Source: Actinomycetota bacterium
GTDB lineage: Bacteria; Actinomycetota; Geothermincolia; Fen-727; Anoxymicrobiaceae
NCBI GenBank assembly: GCA_018894655.1
Contig: JAHIPE010000232.1
Span: 1 to 8,470 of the forward strand
Reading direction: 5' to 3'
Length of the DNA stretch: 8,470 bases
Positions 1 to 7,228 of this stretch are shown piece by piece. Position 1 is the first letter of the stretch, and each line of letters begins with the position of its first letter. The notes beneath the pieces were generated by a model. That model saw only the letters and a program-made list of their open reading frames with translations, was not told where the DNA came from and ran no database searches. Made by a program: the position numbers and the translations under genes.

Positions 1-1
1 C

Positions 2-823
2 GAGATGCCGAACCGGCCGCTCATCGCGGTCGAGGTCTACGACGATAACCCCCGGGAGTGGTCGCCGGTGGTGGCCGAGCCGCTCGCTGACGTCCTGGCC
101 GACCCGGTGGCCTGGGCCAGGAAGGCCCAGGATGAGTGGGGCGCGGACCTGATAGCGCTGCGACTCAAGAGCACCGACCCCAGGGGTGACGACAAGCCGG
201 CCGAGGAAGCGGCTCAGACCGTCAAGGCGGTCGCCGAGGCGGTTGACATCCCGGTGATCGTCTACGGCGCCGAGGACGTGGACAAGGACGGCGATGTCCT
301 GAAGGCGGCGGCGATAGCGACGGAAGGGAGGAACGTCGTGCTGGGGCCCGCCCTGGAGGACAACTACAAGACCATTGGCGCGGCGGCCCTGGGCTACAAT
401 CAGACGGTGGCGGCCAAGACCCCCATCGACGTCAACCTTGCAAAGCAGCTCAACATCCTGCTTTCCAACCTGGGCGTGGACACGGGTAAGATCATCGTGG
501 ATCCCACCACCGGGGCGCTGGGCTACGGGCTGGAGTACACCTACTCGGTGATGGAAAGGCTCAAGCTCGCCGCGTTGCAGCAGGACGACAGCATGACCCA
601 GATGCCGCTCATAGCGGACGTGGGGATTGAGACCTGGAAGGCGAAGGAGGCCAAGGCCCCCGCCGCCGATGAGCCTGCCTGGGGCGACGAGAACAAGAGG
701 GGCGTGATGTGGGAGATCATCACCGCCACTACTCTCCTTACCGCCGGGGCGGATATCGTTATCATGCGCCATCCAGAGGCGATAAGAATAGTCAGGAAGG
801 TAATCGACAGCCTGATGGGATAG
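2..823 (+). CDS. acsD: Corrinoid iron-sulfur protein small (delta) subunit AcsD, 5'-truncated by the window
   Basis: AcsD is the small TIM-barrel subunit of the corrinoid iron-sulfur protein. With AcsC it carries the methyl group from methyl-THF to acetyl-CoA synthase in the cytoplasm. Counting from the ATG at 5, conserved blocks are NRPLIAVEV (residues 3-11), the DPTTGALGYGLEY block (166-178), WKAKEAKAPA (211-220) and MRHPEA (254-259), which match family members from memory. The reading frame stays open to the left edge. The codon before the ATG is GAG (2-4), and the E-x-x-N-R-P string it makes aligns inside known AcsD proteins. The family is about 310-320 aa and 272 are visible after this ATG, so roughly 40-50 N-terminal residues probably lie outside the window and the ATG at 5 is internal. 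The stop is TAG at 821-823. It is followed after 58 nt by cooS, whereas acsD is more often next to acsC. Identity is certain; only the start is missing. Confidence -1.
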   Translation, partial: EMPNRPLIAVEVYDDNPREWSPVVAEPLADVLADPVAWARKAQDEWGADLIALRLKSTDPRGDDKPAEEAAQTVKAVAEAVDIPVIVYGAEDVDKDGDVLKAAAIATEGRNVVLGPALEDNYKTIGAAALGYNQTVAAKTPIDVNLAKQLNILLSNLGVDTGKIIVDPTTGALGYGLEYTYSVMERLKLAALQQDDSMTQMPLIADVGIETWKAKEAKAPAADEPAWGDENKRGVMWEIITATTLLTAGADIVIMRHPEAIRIVRKVIDSLMG

Positions 824-829
824 GACCGC

Positions 830-845
830 GGGCCGCGGACGGCCC
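830..845 (+). other. Short GC hairpin in the acsD-cooS gap
   Basis: GGGCCG (830-835) and CGGCCC (840-845) are perfect reverse complements around a 4-nt loop, giving a 6-bp all-GC stem 7 nt after the acsD stop. No T-run follows, so it does not look like an intrinsic terminator. It could mark an mRNA processing or stability point, or be chance in GC-rich DNA. Confidence -1.
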
Positions 846-865
846 AAAGTGAGCTCAAGAAGAGC

Positions 866-877
866 GAGGAGTTGAGG
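866..877 (+). promoter_or_regulatory. Ribosome binding site supporting the TTG start of cooS
   Basis: GAGGAG at 866-871 lies 10 nt before the TTG at 882, and a second GAGG at 874-877 lies 4 nt before it. Either can pair with the 16S anti-SD. No ATG or GTG in frame lies nearby that would give the expected N-terminus, so the TTG is preferred. Confidence -1.
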
Positions 878-881
878 CAAG

Positions 882-2831
882 TTGGCGGATTTAACAGAAA
901 GAAGCTCGTGCGAAGCCACCACCCGGATGCTCAAGAAGGCTTCCGAGGAGGATCATTCCACAGCGTTCAGCAGGGCTGAGAAGATGAAGATCTGCGCCAT
1001 CGGCGACAGCGGTATCTGCTGCAGGAACTGTGTCATGGGGCCGTGCAGGCTCACGCCTCCCAAGAAGGAGGGTGATGAGCCCAAGCGCGGCATCTGCGGG
1101 GCTACCGCGGAGGTAGTGGCCGCCAGGAACTTCGTGCGCATGATCGCCGGGGGAACATCAGCGCACTCCGACCACGGGAGGGCGGTCGCGGAAACGTTGA
1201 TACTGGCGGCCAAGGGCGGGGCCGAGGGCTACCGCATCAAGGACCGCATCAAGCTGATCGAGGTCGCGGCGGATCTTGGTATCGAGGTCGGCGAGCGGAC
1301 GTCCGAGGAGATAGCCCTGGAGGTCGGCCGGAAGTGCCTGGCCATGTTCGGCCAGCAGGAAGGTGAGATCGAGTTCGCGCTCCGGGCGCCCGAACCCCGC
1401 CAGGAGATCTGGCGCAAGCTGGGCGTCTTTCCCCGCGGCATCGACCGGGAGGTAGTGGAGACCATTCACCGTACAAGCATAGGCGTGGACCAGGAGATGG
1501 AGAACATCCTCCTGCAGGGCACCCGTTGCTCTCTCGCGGACGGCTGGGGCGGCTCGATGATTGCCACCGAACTGCAGGACATACTGTTCGGTACCCCCAC
1601 TCCCGTGAAGTCGAAGATCAACCTGGGGGTTCTGGAGGAGGACCAGGTCAACATCATCGTCCACGGCCACGAGCCGATCCTCTCCGAGATGGTCCTGCTG
1701 GCGGCCCAGAGCGAGAAACTGCTCAAGAGGGCGGAGGAGAAAGGCGCCAGGGGGATAAACATCTCCGGAATATGTTGCACGGCCAACGAGATACTGTCCC
1801 GGCACGGCATCCCCATCGCGGGCAACGTTCTCCAGCAGGAGATGGCCATACTGACCGGGGCGGTGGACGCGATGGTGGTGGACGTGCAGTGCGTCTACCA
1901 GGCGATAGGCGAGCTGTCCCAGTGCTTCCACACCAAGATAATTACCACCAGCCCCAAGGCGAAGATGCCGTTCGCCCTGCACATCGAGTTACACGAGGAG
2001 AACGCCCTCGAGATCGCGGAGGGCATCGTGGAAGCGGCGATCGACAACTTCCCCAACCGGGGCAGAGTTGACATACCCGACGTCACCACCGAGTTCATCG
2101 GCGGCTACGACCATGAGTACATCAACTACATGCTGGGAGGCAAGTTCCGCGCCTCCTACAGGCCTCTGAACGACGGTATCATCGACGGGCGCATCCGCGG
2201 CGTGGTGGGCGTGGTCGGTTGCAACAACCCCAGGGTGCCCCACGAGTCGGTCCACGTCAGGGTGGTGGAGGAACTGGTGGCCAACGGGTGCCTGGTGGCG
2301 ATGACCGGTTGCGCCGCCCAATCGGTGGCCAAGACCGGCCTCATGAGCCCGGAGACGGCCAAGGACGCCTGTCCCCAGGGGCTCTACGAGATATGCGAGA
2401 CGGTGGGGATTCCGCCGGTCCTGCACGTTGGCTCCTGCGTGGACAACAGCCGTATACTGGTCGCCCTGAACGCGATGGTCCAGGAGGGTGGCCTGGGGAG
2501 CGACGTGAGCGATCTGCCGGTGGCCGGCGCCGCGCCGGAGTGGATGAGCGAGAAGGCCGTCGCCATCGGCAACTACTTCGTGGCCAGCGGTGTATACACA
2601 GTGATCGGGGTGACCTGGCCGGTGAGCGGCAGCCAGGTGCTCACCGATTACCTGTTCAAGGAGTACGAGAAGATATACGGCGGGATGTGGGACTGTGAGC
2701 CCGACCCCGACAAGATGGTGGGAAAGATCCTGTCCCACATCGACAAGAAGCGCGAGGCCCTGGGTATCCTGGGCAAGCGCGAGCGCGTCCTCTACGACAT
2801 GGCCGCGAGGCGCGAGCTGTCGATTGAATAG
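882..2831 (+). CDS. cooS: Ni-dependent carbon monoxide dehydrogenase catalytic subunit (CooS/AcsA)
   Basis: This homodimeric Ni-Fe CODH interconverts CO2 and CO and feeds CO to AcsB. It has 649 aa, within the 630-675 aa family range, and starts at TTG. Visible ligands are D-cluster C38 and C46; B-cluster C47, C50, C55 and C72; and C-cluster H263 (second His of HGH), C299 (second Cys of GICCT), C337, C447, C477 and C519 (HVGSCVDNSR). K558 in MSEKAV matches the conserved active-site lysine, and H95 matches the catalytic His (Ch CooSII His93). All metal ligands are kept, so it should be active. Two oddities: the H-x2-H-x2-H-x2-H relay reads H95, H98, A101, E104, and the C477-C519 spacing is 42 residues instead of the 50 I recall from the R. 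rubrum, C. hydrogenoformans and Moorella enzymes. It sits between acsD and acsB, so it is most likely the CODH of the CODH/ACS complex and could equally be called acsA. The CooC-type Ni-insertion ATPase is not in the window. Confidence -1.
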   Translation: MADLTERSSCEATTRMLKKASEEDHSTAFSRAEKMKICAIGDSGICCRNCVMGPCRLTPPKKEGDEPKRGICGATAEVVAARNFVRMIAGGTSAHSDHGRAVAETLILAAKGGAEGYRIKDRIKLIEVAADLGIEVGERTSEEIALEVGRKCLAMFGQQEGEIEFALRAPEPRQEIWRKLGVFPRGIDREVVETIHRTSIGVDQEMENILLQGTRCSLADGWGGSMIATELQDILFGTPTPVKSKINLGVLEEDQVNIIVHGHEPILSEMVLLAAQSEKLLKRAEEKGARGINISGICCTANEILSRHGIPIAGNVLQQEMAILTGAVDAMVVDVQCVYQAIGELSQCFHTKIITTSPKAKMPFALHIELHEENALEIAEGIVEAAIDNFPNRGRVDIPDVTTEFIGGYDHEYINYMLGGKFRASYRPLNDGIIDGRIRGVVGVVGCNNPRVPHESVHVRVVEELVANGCLVAMTGCAAQSVAKTGLMSPETAKDACPQGLYEICETVGIPPVLHVGSCVDNSRILVALNAMVQEGGLGSDVSDLPVAGAAPEWMSEKAVAIGNYFVASGVYTVIGVTWPVSGSQVLTDYLFKEYEKIYGGMWDCEPDPDKMVGKILSHIDKKREALGILGKRERVLYDMAARRELSIE

Positions 2832-2849
2832 CAACAGTAGTGCTTGAAA

Positions 2850-2866
2850 TCCCGCAAGAAGCGGGA
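2850..2866 (+). other. Hairpin just upstream of the acsB ribosome binding site
   Basis: TCCCGC (2850-2855) pairs perfectly with GCGGGA (2861-2866) across the 5-nt loop AAGAA. The stem ends 6 nt before the AGGAGG of acsB. No T-run follows, so it is not an intrinsic terminator. Its place suggests an effect on translation initiation or a 5' end after mRNA cleavage, which is inference only. Confidence -1.
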
Positions 2867-2872
2867 GTCACA

Positions 2873-2878
2873 AGGAGG
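2873..2878 (+). promoter_or_regulatory. Strong Shine-Dalgarno AGGAGG that fixes the acsB start
   Basis: A full AGGAGG, within AAGGAGGGA, lies 7 nt before the ATG at 2886. This favours that ATG over the in-frame TTG at 2844, which has no such site and would add 14 basic residues not found in the family. Confidence -1.
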
Positions 2879-2885
2879 GAATTGG

Positions 2886-5072
2886 ATGTCCAAGATTATA
2901 GCAAGTGCGGCGATCAGAGGAACGCACGCCATCCGGGAGAGAGTAAGTAAGAGGCTTGGCGAGGTTATCGAGAAGTACGGTGAGAAACAGGAGATCGGTT
3001 TCCCCGACACCGGTTACTACCTGCCGATAATACTTGGGATGACCGGGGAGAAGGTCGAGAAGCTTGGCGACTGCCCTAAGATCATGGCAATCGCCGATGA
3101 CCTCATCCCACCGGTCCCTGCCGAGCACATGTGGACGCCGTACCTGGGGCCTGTCCTGGATGCCGGCATGGCCACCCTGTTCATGGAGGAGATAGAGGAG
3201 GCCATCAAGTACCTGGACGGCCCCAACCCGGTGGACGGGATATGGCTGGGCACGGCCGCGGACGTCATCATGCGAGAGCGGGGGGTGGAGTTCGTTGACG
3301 GAAGCGCCCCCGGTTTCTGCGCGCTGGCAGGGTCCGCTCCCACCCCGGAGATCGCCGAGGCGATTGTCAAGGAGCTGCAGGAGAAGAACCTCTACATCTG
3401 GTGTAGCGGGAACTCCAACGGCACTACCGTGTCGGAGCAACTGGACAGCCTGGGAGTACAACTGGGCTGGGAGACCCGCATCGTTCCCTACGGCCGGGAG
3501 ATAGGGTCGGCGGTCTACTCCCTGGGGTTCGCGGCCCGGGCGGCCATGAGCTTCGGCGGGGCGAAGCCCGGCGACTACCGCAAGGTCCTGCTCTACAACA
3601 AGAACCGCATCTTCGCGTTCGTGATGGCGCTGGGGGAGGTTACCGACGAGTGGTACGCCAACGCGGCCGGGGCCATCAACTACGGGTTCCCCACCATCGC
3701 CGACACCCCCATTCCGGAGATACTGCCAACCGGCGTCTGCACCTACGAGCACGTGGTATCGGACATCCCCCACGACGAGATAGTCCAGAAGTCGATCGAG
3801 GTCCGCGGGTTGAAGATACAGATAGCCAAGGTGCCCATACCCATGGCCTACGGTCCCGCCTTCGAGGGAGAGCGCATCCGCAAGGACGACATGTACTGCC
3901 AGTTCGGCGGTAACATCACACCCGCGTTCGAGTTCGCGGTCATGAAGGAGATGGACGAGGTCGAGGACGGCAAGATCGAGGTTATCGGTCCCGAGATAGA
4001 TGATATCAGCGAGGGCGACGCCCTCCCGCTGGGCATCGTGGTGGAGGTCGCCGGCCGCAAGATGCAGGAGGACTTCGAGTCCGTCCTGGAGCGCCAGATA
4101 CACCACCTGTTGAACGGCGCCGAGGGCGTCTGGCACATGGGCCAGCGCGACACCGTCTGGACCCGCATCAGCAAGAAGGCCAAGGAGAAAGGTTTCAAGA
4201 TAAGGGACTACGGGACCATTCTTCACACCAAGCTGCTGGGTGAGTTCCCCTCTATCGTGGACAAGGTGCAGGTAACCATCTACACCAACGAGGGGGACTG
4301 CCTGGAGTTGCTGGAGAAGGCGAAGGTCAAGTACAAGGAGCGTGACGAGAGGACCGCCGGGATGACCGACGAGACCACTGACATCTTCTACTCCTGTACG
4401 CTCTGCCAGTCGTTCGCCCCCACCCACGTATGCGTGGTGACCCCCGAGCGCCTGGGCCTGTGCGGGGCCTATAACTGGCTCGACTGCAAGGCCGCCTACG
4501 AGATAGACCCCACAGGACCCAACCAGCCGATACCCAAGGGCGAGACGATCGACGAGGAAAAGGGACAGTGGAAGAACGTCAACGAGTTCGTGTGGGCCAA
4601 CACCGGCAAGGCCCTGGAGAAGTTCAACGCATACACCATGATGGAGGACCCCATGACCTCCTGCGGGTGCTTCGAGTGCATAGTGGCGCTCCTGCCCATC
4701 TGCAACGGCGTGATGATCATCAACCGCGAGTTCTCCGGCAAGGAAACCCCATGCGGCATGTCGTTCTCCACGCTGGCCGGTATGGCCGGTGGCGGGAACG
4801 TGACCCCCGGGTTCGTGGGAATCGGGAAGGTGTACATAACCAGCAAGAAGTTCATCAGCGCCGACGGGGGCTTCCACCGCATAATCTGGATGCCCAAGGA
4901 ACTGAAGGAGACTCTGCGCGAGCAGTTGGAGAAGAGGGCCGAGGGAATGGGAACCCCCGACTTCGTGGAGAAGATAGCCGACGAGACGGTCGGGGTGAGC
5001 GAGGACGAGATACTGCCGTTCCTGACCGAGAAAGAGCATCCCGCCCTCACCATGGACCCGATGCTCCAGTAA
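2886..5072 (+). CDS. acsB: Acetyl-CoA synthase (CODH/ACS beta subunit), AcsB
   Basis: AcsB makes acetyl-CoA from CO, the methyl group of the corrinoid protein and CoA. With the ATG at 2886 it is 728 aa, essentially the length of Moorella AcsB (729). The three-domain bacterial form is complete: an N-terminal CODH-contact domain (about 1-310), a middle domain (about 311-495) and a C-terminal A-cluster domain (about 496-728). The A-cluster [4Fe-4S] ligands are C504, C507, C516 and C526 (YSCTLCQSFAP and following). The distal Ni site is the C593-G594-C595 motif in TSCGCFE. F510 matches the phenylalanine near the A-cluster. The C-terminus HPALTMDP is the family signature. The N-terminus beginning MSKIIASAAIRG differs from that of Moorella or Clostridium AcsB and, as I recall, resembles the type seen in Chloroflexota and other lineages. 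A 54-nt gap separates it from cooS and 94 nt from acsC. No broken residues seen. Confidence -1.
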   Translation: MSKIIASAAIRGTHAIRERVSKRLGEVIEKYGEKQEIGFPDTGYYLPIILGMTGEKVEKLGDCPKIMAIADDLIPPVPAEHMWTPYLGPVLDAGMATLFMEEIEEAIKYLDGPNPVDGIWLGTAADVIMRERGVEFVDGSAPGFCALAGSAPTPEIAEAIVKELQEKNLYIWCSGNSNGTTVSEQLDSLGVQLGWETRIVPYGREIGSAVYSLGFAARAAMSFGGAKPGDYRKVLLYNKNRIFAFVMALGEVTDEWYANAAGAINYGFPTIADTPIPEILPTGVCTYEHVVSDIPHDEIVQKSIEVRGLKIQIAKVPIPMAYGPAFEGERIRKDDMYCQFGGNITPAFEFAVMKEMDEVEDGKIEVIGPEIDDISEGDALPLGIVVEVAGRKMQEDFESVLERQIHHLLNGAEGVWHMGQRDTVWTRISKKAKEKGFKIRDYGTILHTKLLGEFPSIVDKVQVTIYTNEGDCLELLEKAKVKYKERDERTAGMTDETTDIFYSCTLCQSFAPTHVCVVTPERLGLCGAYNWLDCKAAYEIDPTGPNQPIPKGETIDEEKGQWKNVNEFVWANTGKALEKFNAYTMMEDPMTSCGCFECIVALLPICNGVMIINREFSGKETPCGMSFSTLAGMAGGGNVTPGFVGIGKVYITSKKFISADGGFHRIIWMPKELKETLREQLEKRAEGMGTPDFVEKIADETVGVSEDEILPFLTEKEHPALTMDPMLQ

Positions 5073-5082
5073 GCAAGTCCGT

Positions 5083-5117
5083 ACGCCGATCGTTCTCCCG
5101 GCGGGGGAGGGCGGCGT
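5083..5117 (+). other. Two-part stem-loop in the acsB-acsC gap
   Basis: An outer stem ACGCCG (5083-5088) / CGGCGT (5112-5117) encloses an inner stem CTCCC (5095-5099) / GGGAG (5105-5109), with one further possible G-U pair, and loop GGCGG. It begins 10 nt after the acsB stop. It is followed by GATGAGG, not T residues, so it is not a canonical intrinsic terminator. It could act as a 3' stabiliser of the acsB message or as a processing site. The rest of the 94-nt gap (5118-5166) is relatively AT-rich and leads to the acsC ribosome binding site. Confidence -1.
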
Positions 5118-5152
5118 GATGAGGTAAGAGATATATGTGTGAAGGAATAACG

Positions 5153-5159
5153 AAAGGAG
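5153..5159 (+). promoter_or_regulatory. Shine-Dalgarno of acsC
   Basis: AAAGGAG lies 7 nt before the ATG at 5167, and the resulting N-terminus MALSGLDIFK matches the family start. Confidence -1.
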
Positions 5160-5166
5160 TAGGCAG

Positions 5167-6531
5167 ATGGCACTGAGTGGTCTTGATATCTTCAAGATGC
5201 TCCCCAAGACGAACTGCGGTGAGTGCAAGTTGCCGACCTGCCTGGCGTTCGCCATGAAGCTCGCCGGCGGGCAGGCCAAGCTCGATGATTGCCCCTACGT
5301 CTCTGACGAGGCCAGGGAGGCGCTGGCCGAGGCATCCGCGCCGCCGATAAGGGGAGTCACCGTCGGCACCGGCGACAAGGAGTTCCTCATCGGAGAGGAA
5401 CTGGTCCTGTTCCGCCACGAGAAGCGGTTCGTGAACCCTGCCGTGATCGGGGTGATGGTGTCCGACGCGATGCCCACGGGCGAGATAACCGCGAAGGCGC
5501 AGGAGGCCGGTAAGGACTCCTGGGAGCGGATAGGGCAGCAGTTGGAGGTAAAGCTGCTGGCGGTCAAATGCGAGTCCGGCGACGCGGGCAAGTTCAAGGA
5601 CGTGCTCTCCAAGGTGAAGGAGGCTACCGACCTGGCGATAATGCCTATGACCGAGGACCCGAAGGTGATGTCGGCGGCCCTCGAGGTGGTGGGCGACGGT
5701 AACCCGCTCCTCTACTGCGCTACGAGTGCGAACCTGGACGACATGGGCGCCCTGGCCAAGGAGAAGGGGCTGCCGCTGGTCCTCAAGGGCACCGATATCC
5801 ATACACTGGCCGAGCTCTCCTCCCAGGCCATGGGGATGGACCTGGGAGACCTGGTGCTGGACCCGGGTACCCGGAACGTCAAGGACACCATGGAGTCGCT
5901 GATCGCGATAAGGAGGGGCGCGCTCTGCTCCAAGTTCAAGCCGTTCGGTTTCCCGGCGATAGCGTTGCCCTGCGAGGAGACCGACGACATGTACTTCGAG
6001 GGCGCGCTGGCAAGCATCTATATCGCCAAGTACGCCGGTATCGTGGTGACCTCCTCCCCGGAGGCTTGGCTGCAGTACCCGCTGCAGGTAGAGATACAGA
6101 ACATATACACGGACCCCCAGAAGCCGATGGCGGTCGACGCCAAGTTCTACGAGATCGGCAGCCCGGGACCCGATTCCCCGGTGCTGGTAACCACAAACTT
6201 CTCGCTGACCTACTTCATCGTCTCCGGGGAGATAGAGGCCAGCAAGGTCGACTCCTGGCTGGGCATCGTCGATTCAGAGGGCCAGTCGGTCCTCACCGCC
6301 TGGGCGGCCGGCAAGTTCGTGCCGGAGATTATCGCCAAGTTCATCAACACCAGCAAGATAGCCGACAAGGTCAGCCACCGCAAGATAATAATCCCGGGGT
6401 ACGTGGCCCAGATATCCGGAGAGCTGGACGAGGAGCTCCCCGACTGGGAGGTGCTGATTGGGCCGCGGGAAGCGGCTGATATACCCACGTACCTCAGGCA
6501 GTACGCTTCCGCCGGCCAGGCCGGCGCATGA
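5167..6531 (+). CDS. acsC: Corrinoid iron-sulfur protein large (gamma) subunit AcsC
   Basis: AcsC binds the corrinoid that accepts the methyl group from methyl-THF and hands it to AcsB. It has 454 aa, close to the 446 aa of Moorella AcsC. The N-terminal [4Fe-4S] domain has C17-x2-C20-x4-C25-x16-C42 (KTNCGECKLPTC and following), the low-potential cluster that reactivates cob(II)amide. A TIM-barrel domain follows (about 90-325). The C-terminal Rossmann-like corrinoid-binding domain carries TTNFSLTYF (342-350), SVLTAWAAGKF (374-384), IIIPG (407-411) and GPREA (432-436). It is on the same strand as, but separated by cooS and acsB from, its partner acsD, which is an uncommon arrangement. The methyltransferase acsE and the reductive activator acsV are not in the window. 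metV follows after 22 nt, so co-transcription with the reductase is likely. Confidence -1.
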   Translation: MALSGLDIFKMLPKTNCGECKLPTCLAFAMKLAGGQAKLDDCPYVSDEAREALAEASAPPIRGVTVGTGDKEFLIGEELVLFRHEKRFVNPAVIGVMVSDAMPTGEITAKAQEAGKDSWERIGQQLEVKLLAVKCESGDAGKFKDVLSKVKEATDLAIMPMTEDPKVMSAALEVVGDGNPLLYCATSANLDDMGALAKEKGLPLVLKGTDIHTLAELSSQAMGMDLGDLVLDPGTRNVKDTMESLIAIRRGALCSKFKPFGFPAIALPCEETDDMYFEGALASIYIAKYAGIVVTSSPEAWLQYPLQVEIQNIYTDPQKPMAVDAKFYEIGSPGPDSPVLVTTNFSLTYFIVSGEIEASKVDSWLGIVDSEGQSVLTAWAAGKFVPEIIAKFINTSKIADKVSHRKIIIPGYVAQISGELDEELPDWEVLIGPREAADIPTYLRQYASAGQAGA

Positions 6532-6542
6532 GTCGATTACCC

Positions 6543-6548
6543 AGGAGG
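6543..6548 (+). promoter_or_regulatory. Shine-Dalgarno AGGAGG that fixes the metV start
   Basis: AGGAGG (part of AGGAGGAG, 6543-6550) stands 5 nt before the ATG at 6554. An in-frame ATG at 6458 lies inside acsC and would add 32 residues, read out of frame from acsC, that do not look like MetV, so 6554 is preferred. Confidence -1.
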
Positions 6549-6553
6549 AGCAG

Positions 6554-7228
6554 ATGATTATAACCAAGCAGAAGCCCTTTGAGGTAGTCCTCGAGGAGCT
6601 CACGGGCGCTAAAAGCGTCTTCCTGGTGGGCTGCGGCGACTGCGCAACGCTCTGCGAGACCGGTGGCGAGGACCAGGTCAAGGAGATAGCGGAGAAGCTC
6701 GAGTCCGAGGGCAAGAAGGTCGCCGGCTCGGTGGTGCTCGAGGTGGGCTGCCACGAGCTGGACGCCAAGAAGGAGTTCCGCGGCCACAAGGATGAGCTCG
6801 CCGAAGCGGACGCTATCCTTGTGATGTCCTGCGGTGCGGGAACCCAGGCGGTTCGGGCGGTCTCCGACAAGCCGGTCTTCCCGTCGAACGACACCCTTTT
6901 CCTGGGCAACATCCTTCGCTACGGGCATTACGAGGAGAAGTGCCGCCTCTGCGGTGACTGCATCCTGGACGCCACCGGGGCGATTTGCCCGGTGACACGG
7001 TGTCACAAGGGCATCCTCAACGGCCCCTGCGGCGGCACCGACAACGGCAAGTGCGAGGTGGACCCCGACAAGGACTGCGGCTGGACTCTCATCTACCAGC
7101 AGCTGGAGAAAGAGGGAAGAGTCGGCGAGATGAAGGAATACCGGCCGCCCAAGAACTGGAACACGGTCCTGAAGCCAGGCCGTTTCGTGATTCCAAGCAG
7201 GCAGAAGGGCGGTGACGAGGGTGAGTAA
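6554..7228 (+). CDS. metV: MetV, cysteine-rich partner subunit of methylene-tetrahydrofolate reductase (MTHFR C-terminal-domain family)
   Basis: MetV partners the flavin subunit MetF in acetogen-type methylene-THF reductase and belongs to the 'MTHFR C-terminal domain' family. The protein is 224 aa. Its N-terminal half has the typical GCGDCATLC stretch (C27, C30, C34) followed by GGE, then C66 and SCGAG (C93). The C-terminal half has C130-x2-C133-x2-C136, then ICPVTRCHKG (C145, C150), GPCGG (C159), GKCEV (C167) and DCGW (C175). These cysteines suit metal or Fe-S binding and electron relay to MetF; exact cluster assignment cannot be made from sequence. Its 3' end overlaps metF, implying translational coupling and complex formation. 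In other acetogens MetV contacts an electron module (HdrABC-MvhD or RnfC2). None is seen on either side here, so the electron donor is unknown. No transmembrane segment or signal peptide. Confidence -1.
   Translation: MIITKQKPFEVVLEELTGAKSVFLVGCGDCATLCETGGEDQVKEIAEKLESEGKKVAGSVVLEVGCHELDAKKEFRGHKDELAEADAILVMSCGAGTQAVRAVSDKPVFPSNDTLFLGNILRYGHYEEKCRLCGDCILDATGAICPVTRCHKGILNGPCGGTDNGKCEVDPDKDCGWTLIYQQLEKEGRVGEMKEYRPPKNWNTVLKPGRFVIPSRQKGGDEGE

Noticed and set aside
882..2831. Hybrid-cluster protein instead of CODH
   Set aside because: The full B-, C- and D-cluster ligand set with HVGSCVDNSR and MSEKAV, and the position beside acsB, identify CODH.
1158..2834. Two long minus-strand open frames opposite cooS (1158-1982 and 1989-2834)
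   Set aside because: Shadow frames of cooS; composition is rich in Asp, His, Leu and Arg, with no domain and no sensible ribosome site noted.
2844..2885. In-frame TTG at 2844 as a longer acsB start
   Set aside because: It would begin before and run through the hairpin and the AGGAGG, and adds a basic leader absent from the family; the ATG at 2886 has a well-spaced strong SD.
5083..5117. Intrinsic terminator after acsB
   Set aside because: The stem is good, but the following bases are GATGAGG with no T-run, and the next gene of the same pathway starts shortly after.
5118..5152. AT-rich stretch with TATATG as an internal promoter for acsC
   Set aside because: A -10-like hexamer is visible but no convincing -35 partner at proper spacing; the part before it is the GC-rich stem-loop. 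Not enough to call a promoter.
2868..5279. Very long open frame (803 codons) on the minus strand opposite acsB
   Set aside because: It mirrors the codon structure of acsB in GC-rich DNA, has low-complexity Leu/Gly/His/Val-rich composition with no recognisable motif, and lies opposite a gene with all catalytic residues intact.
6458..6553. In-frame ATG at 6458 as a longer metV start
   Set aside because: It would overlap acsC by 74 nt and add residues unlike MetV, while the ATG at 6554 has AGGAGG 5 nt upstream.
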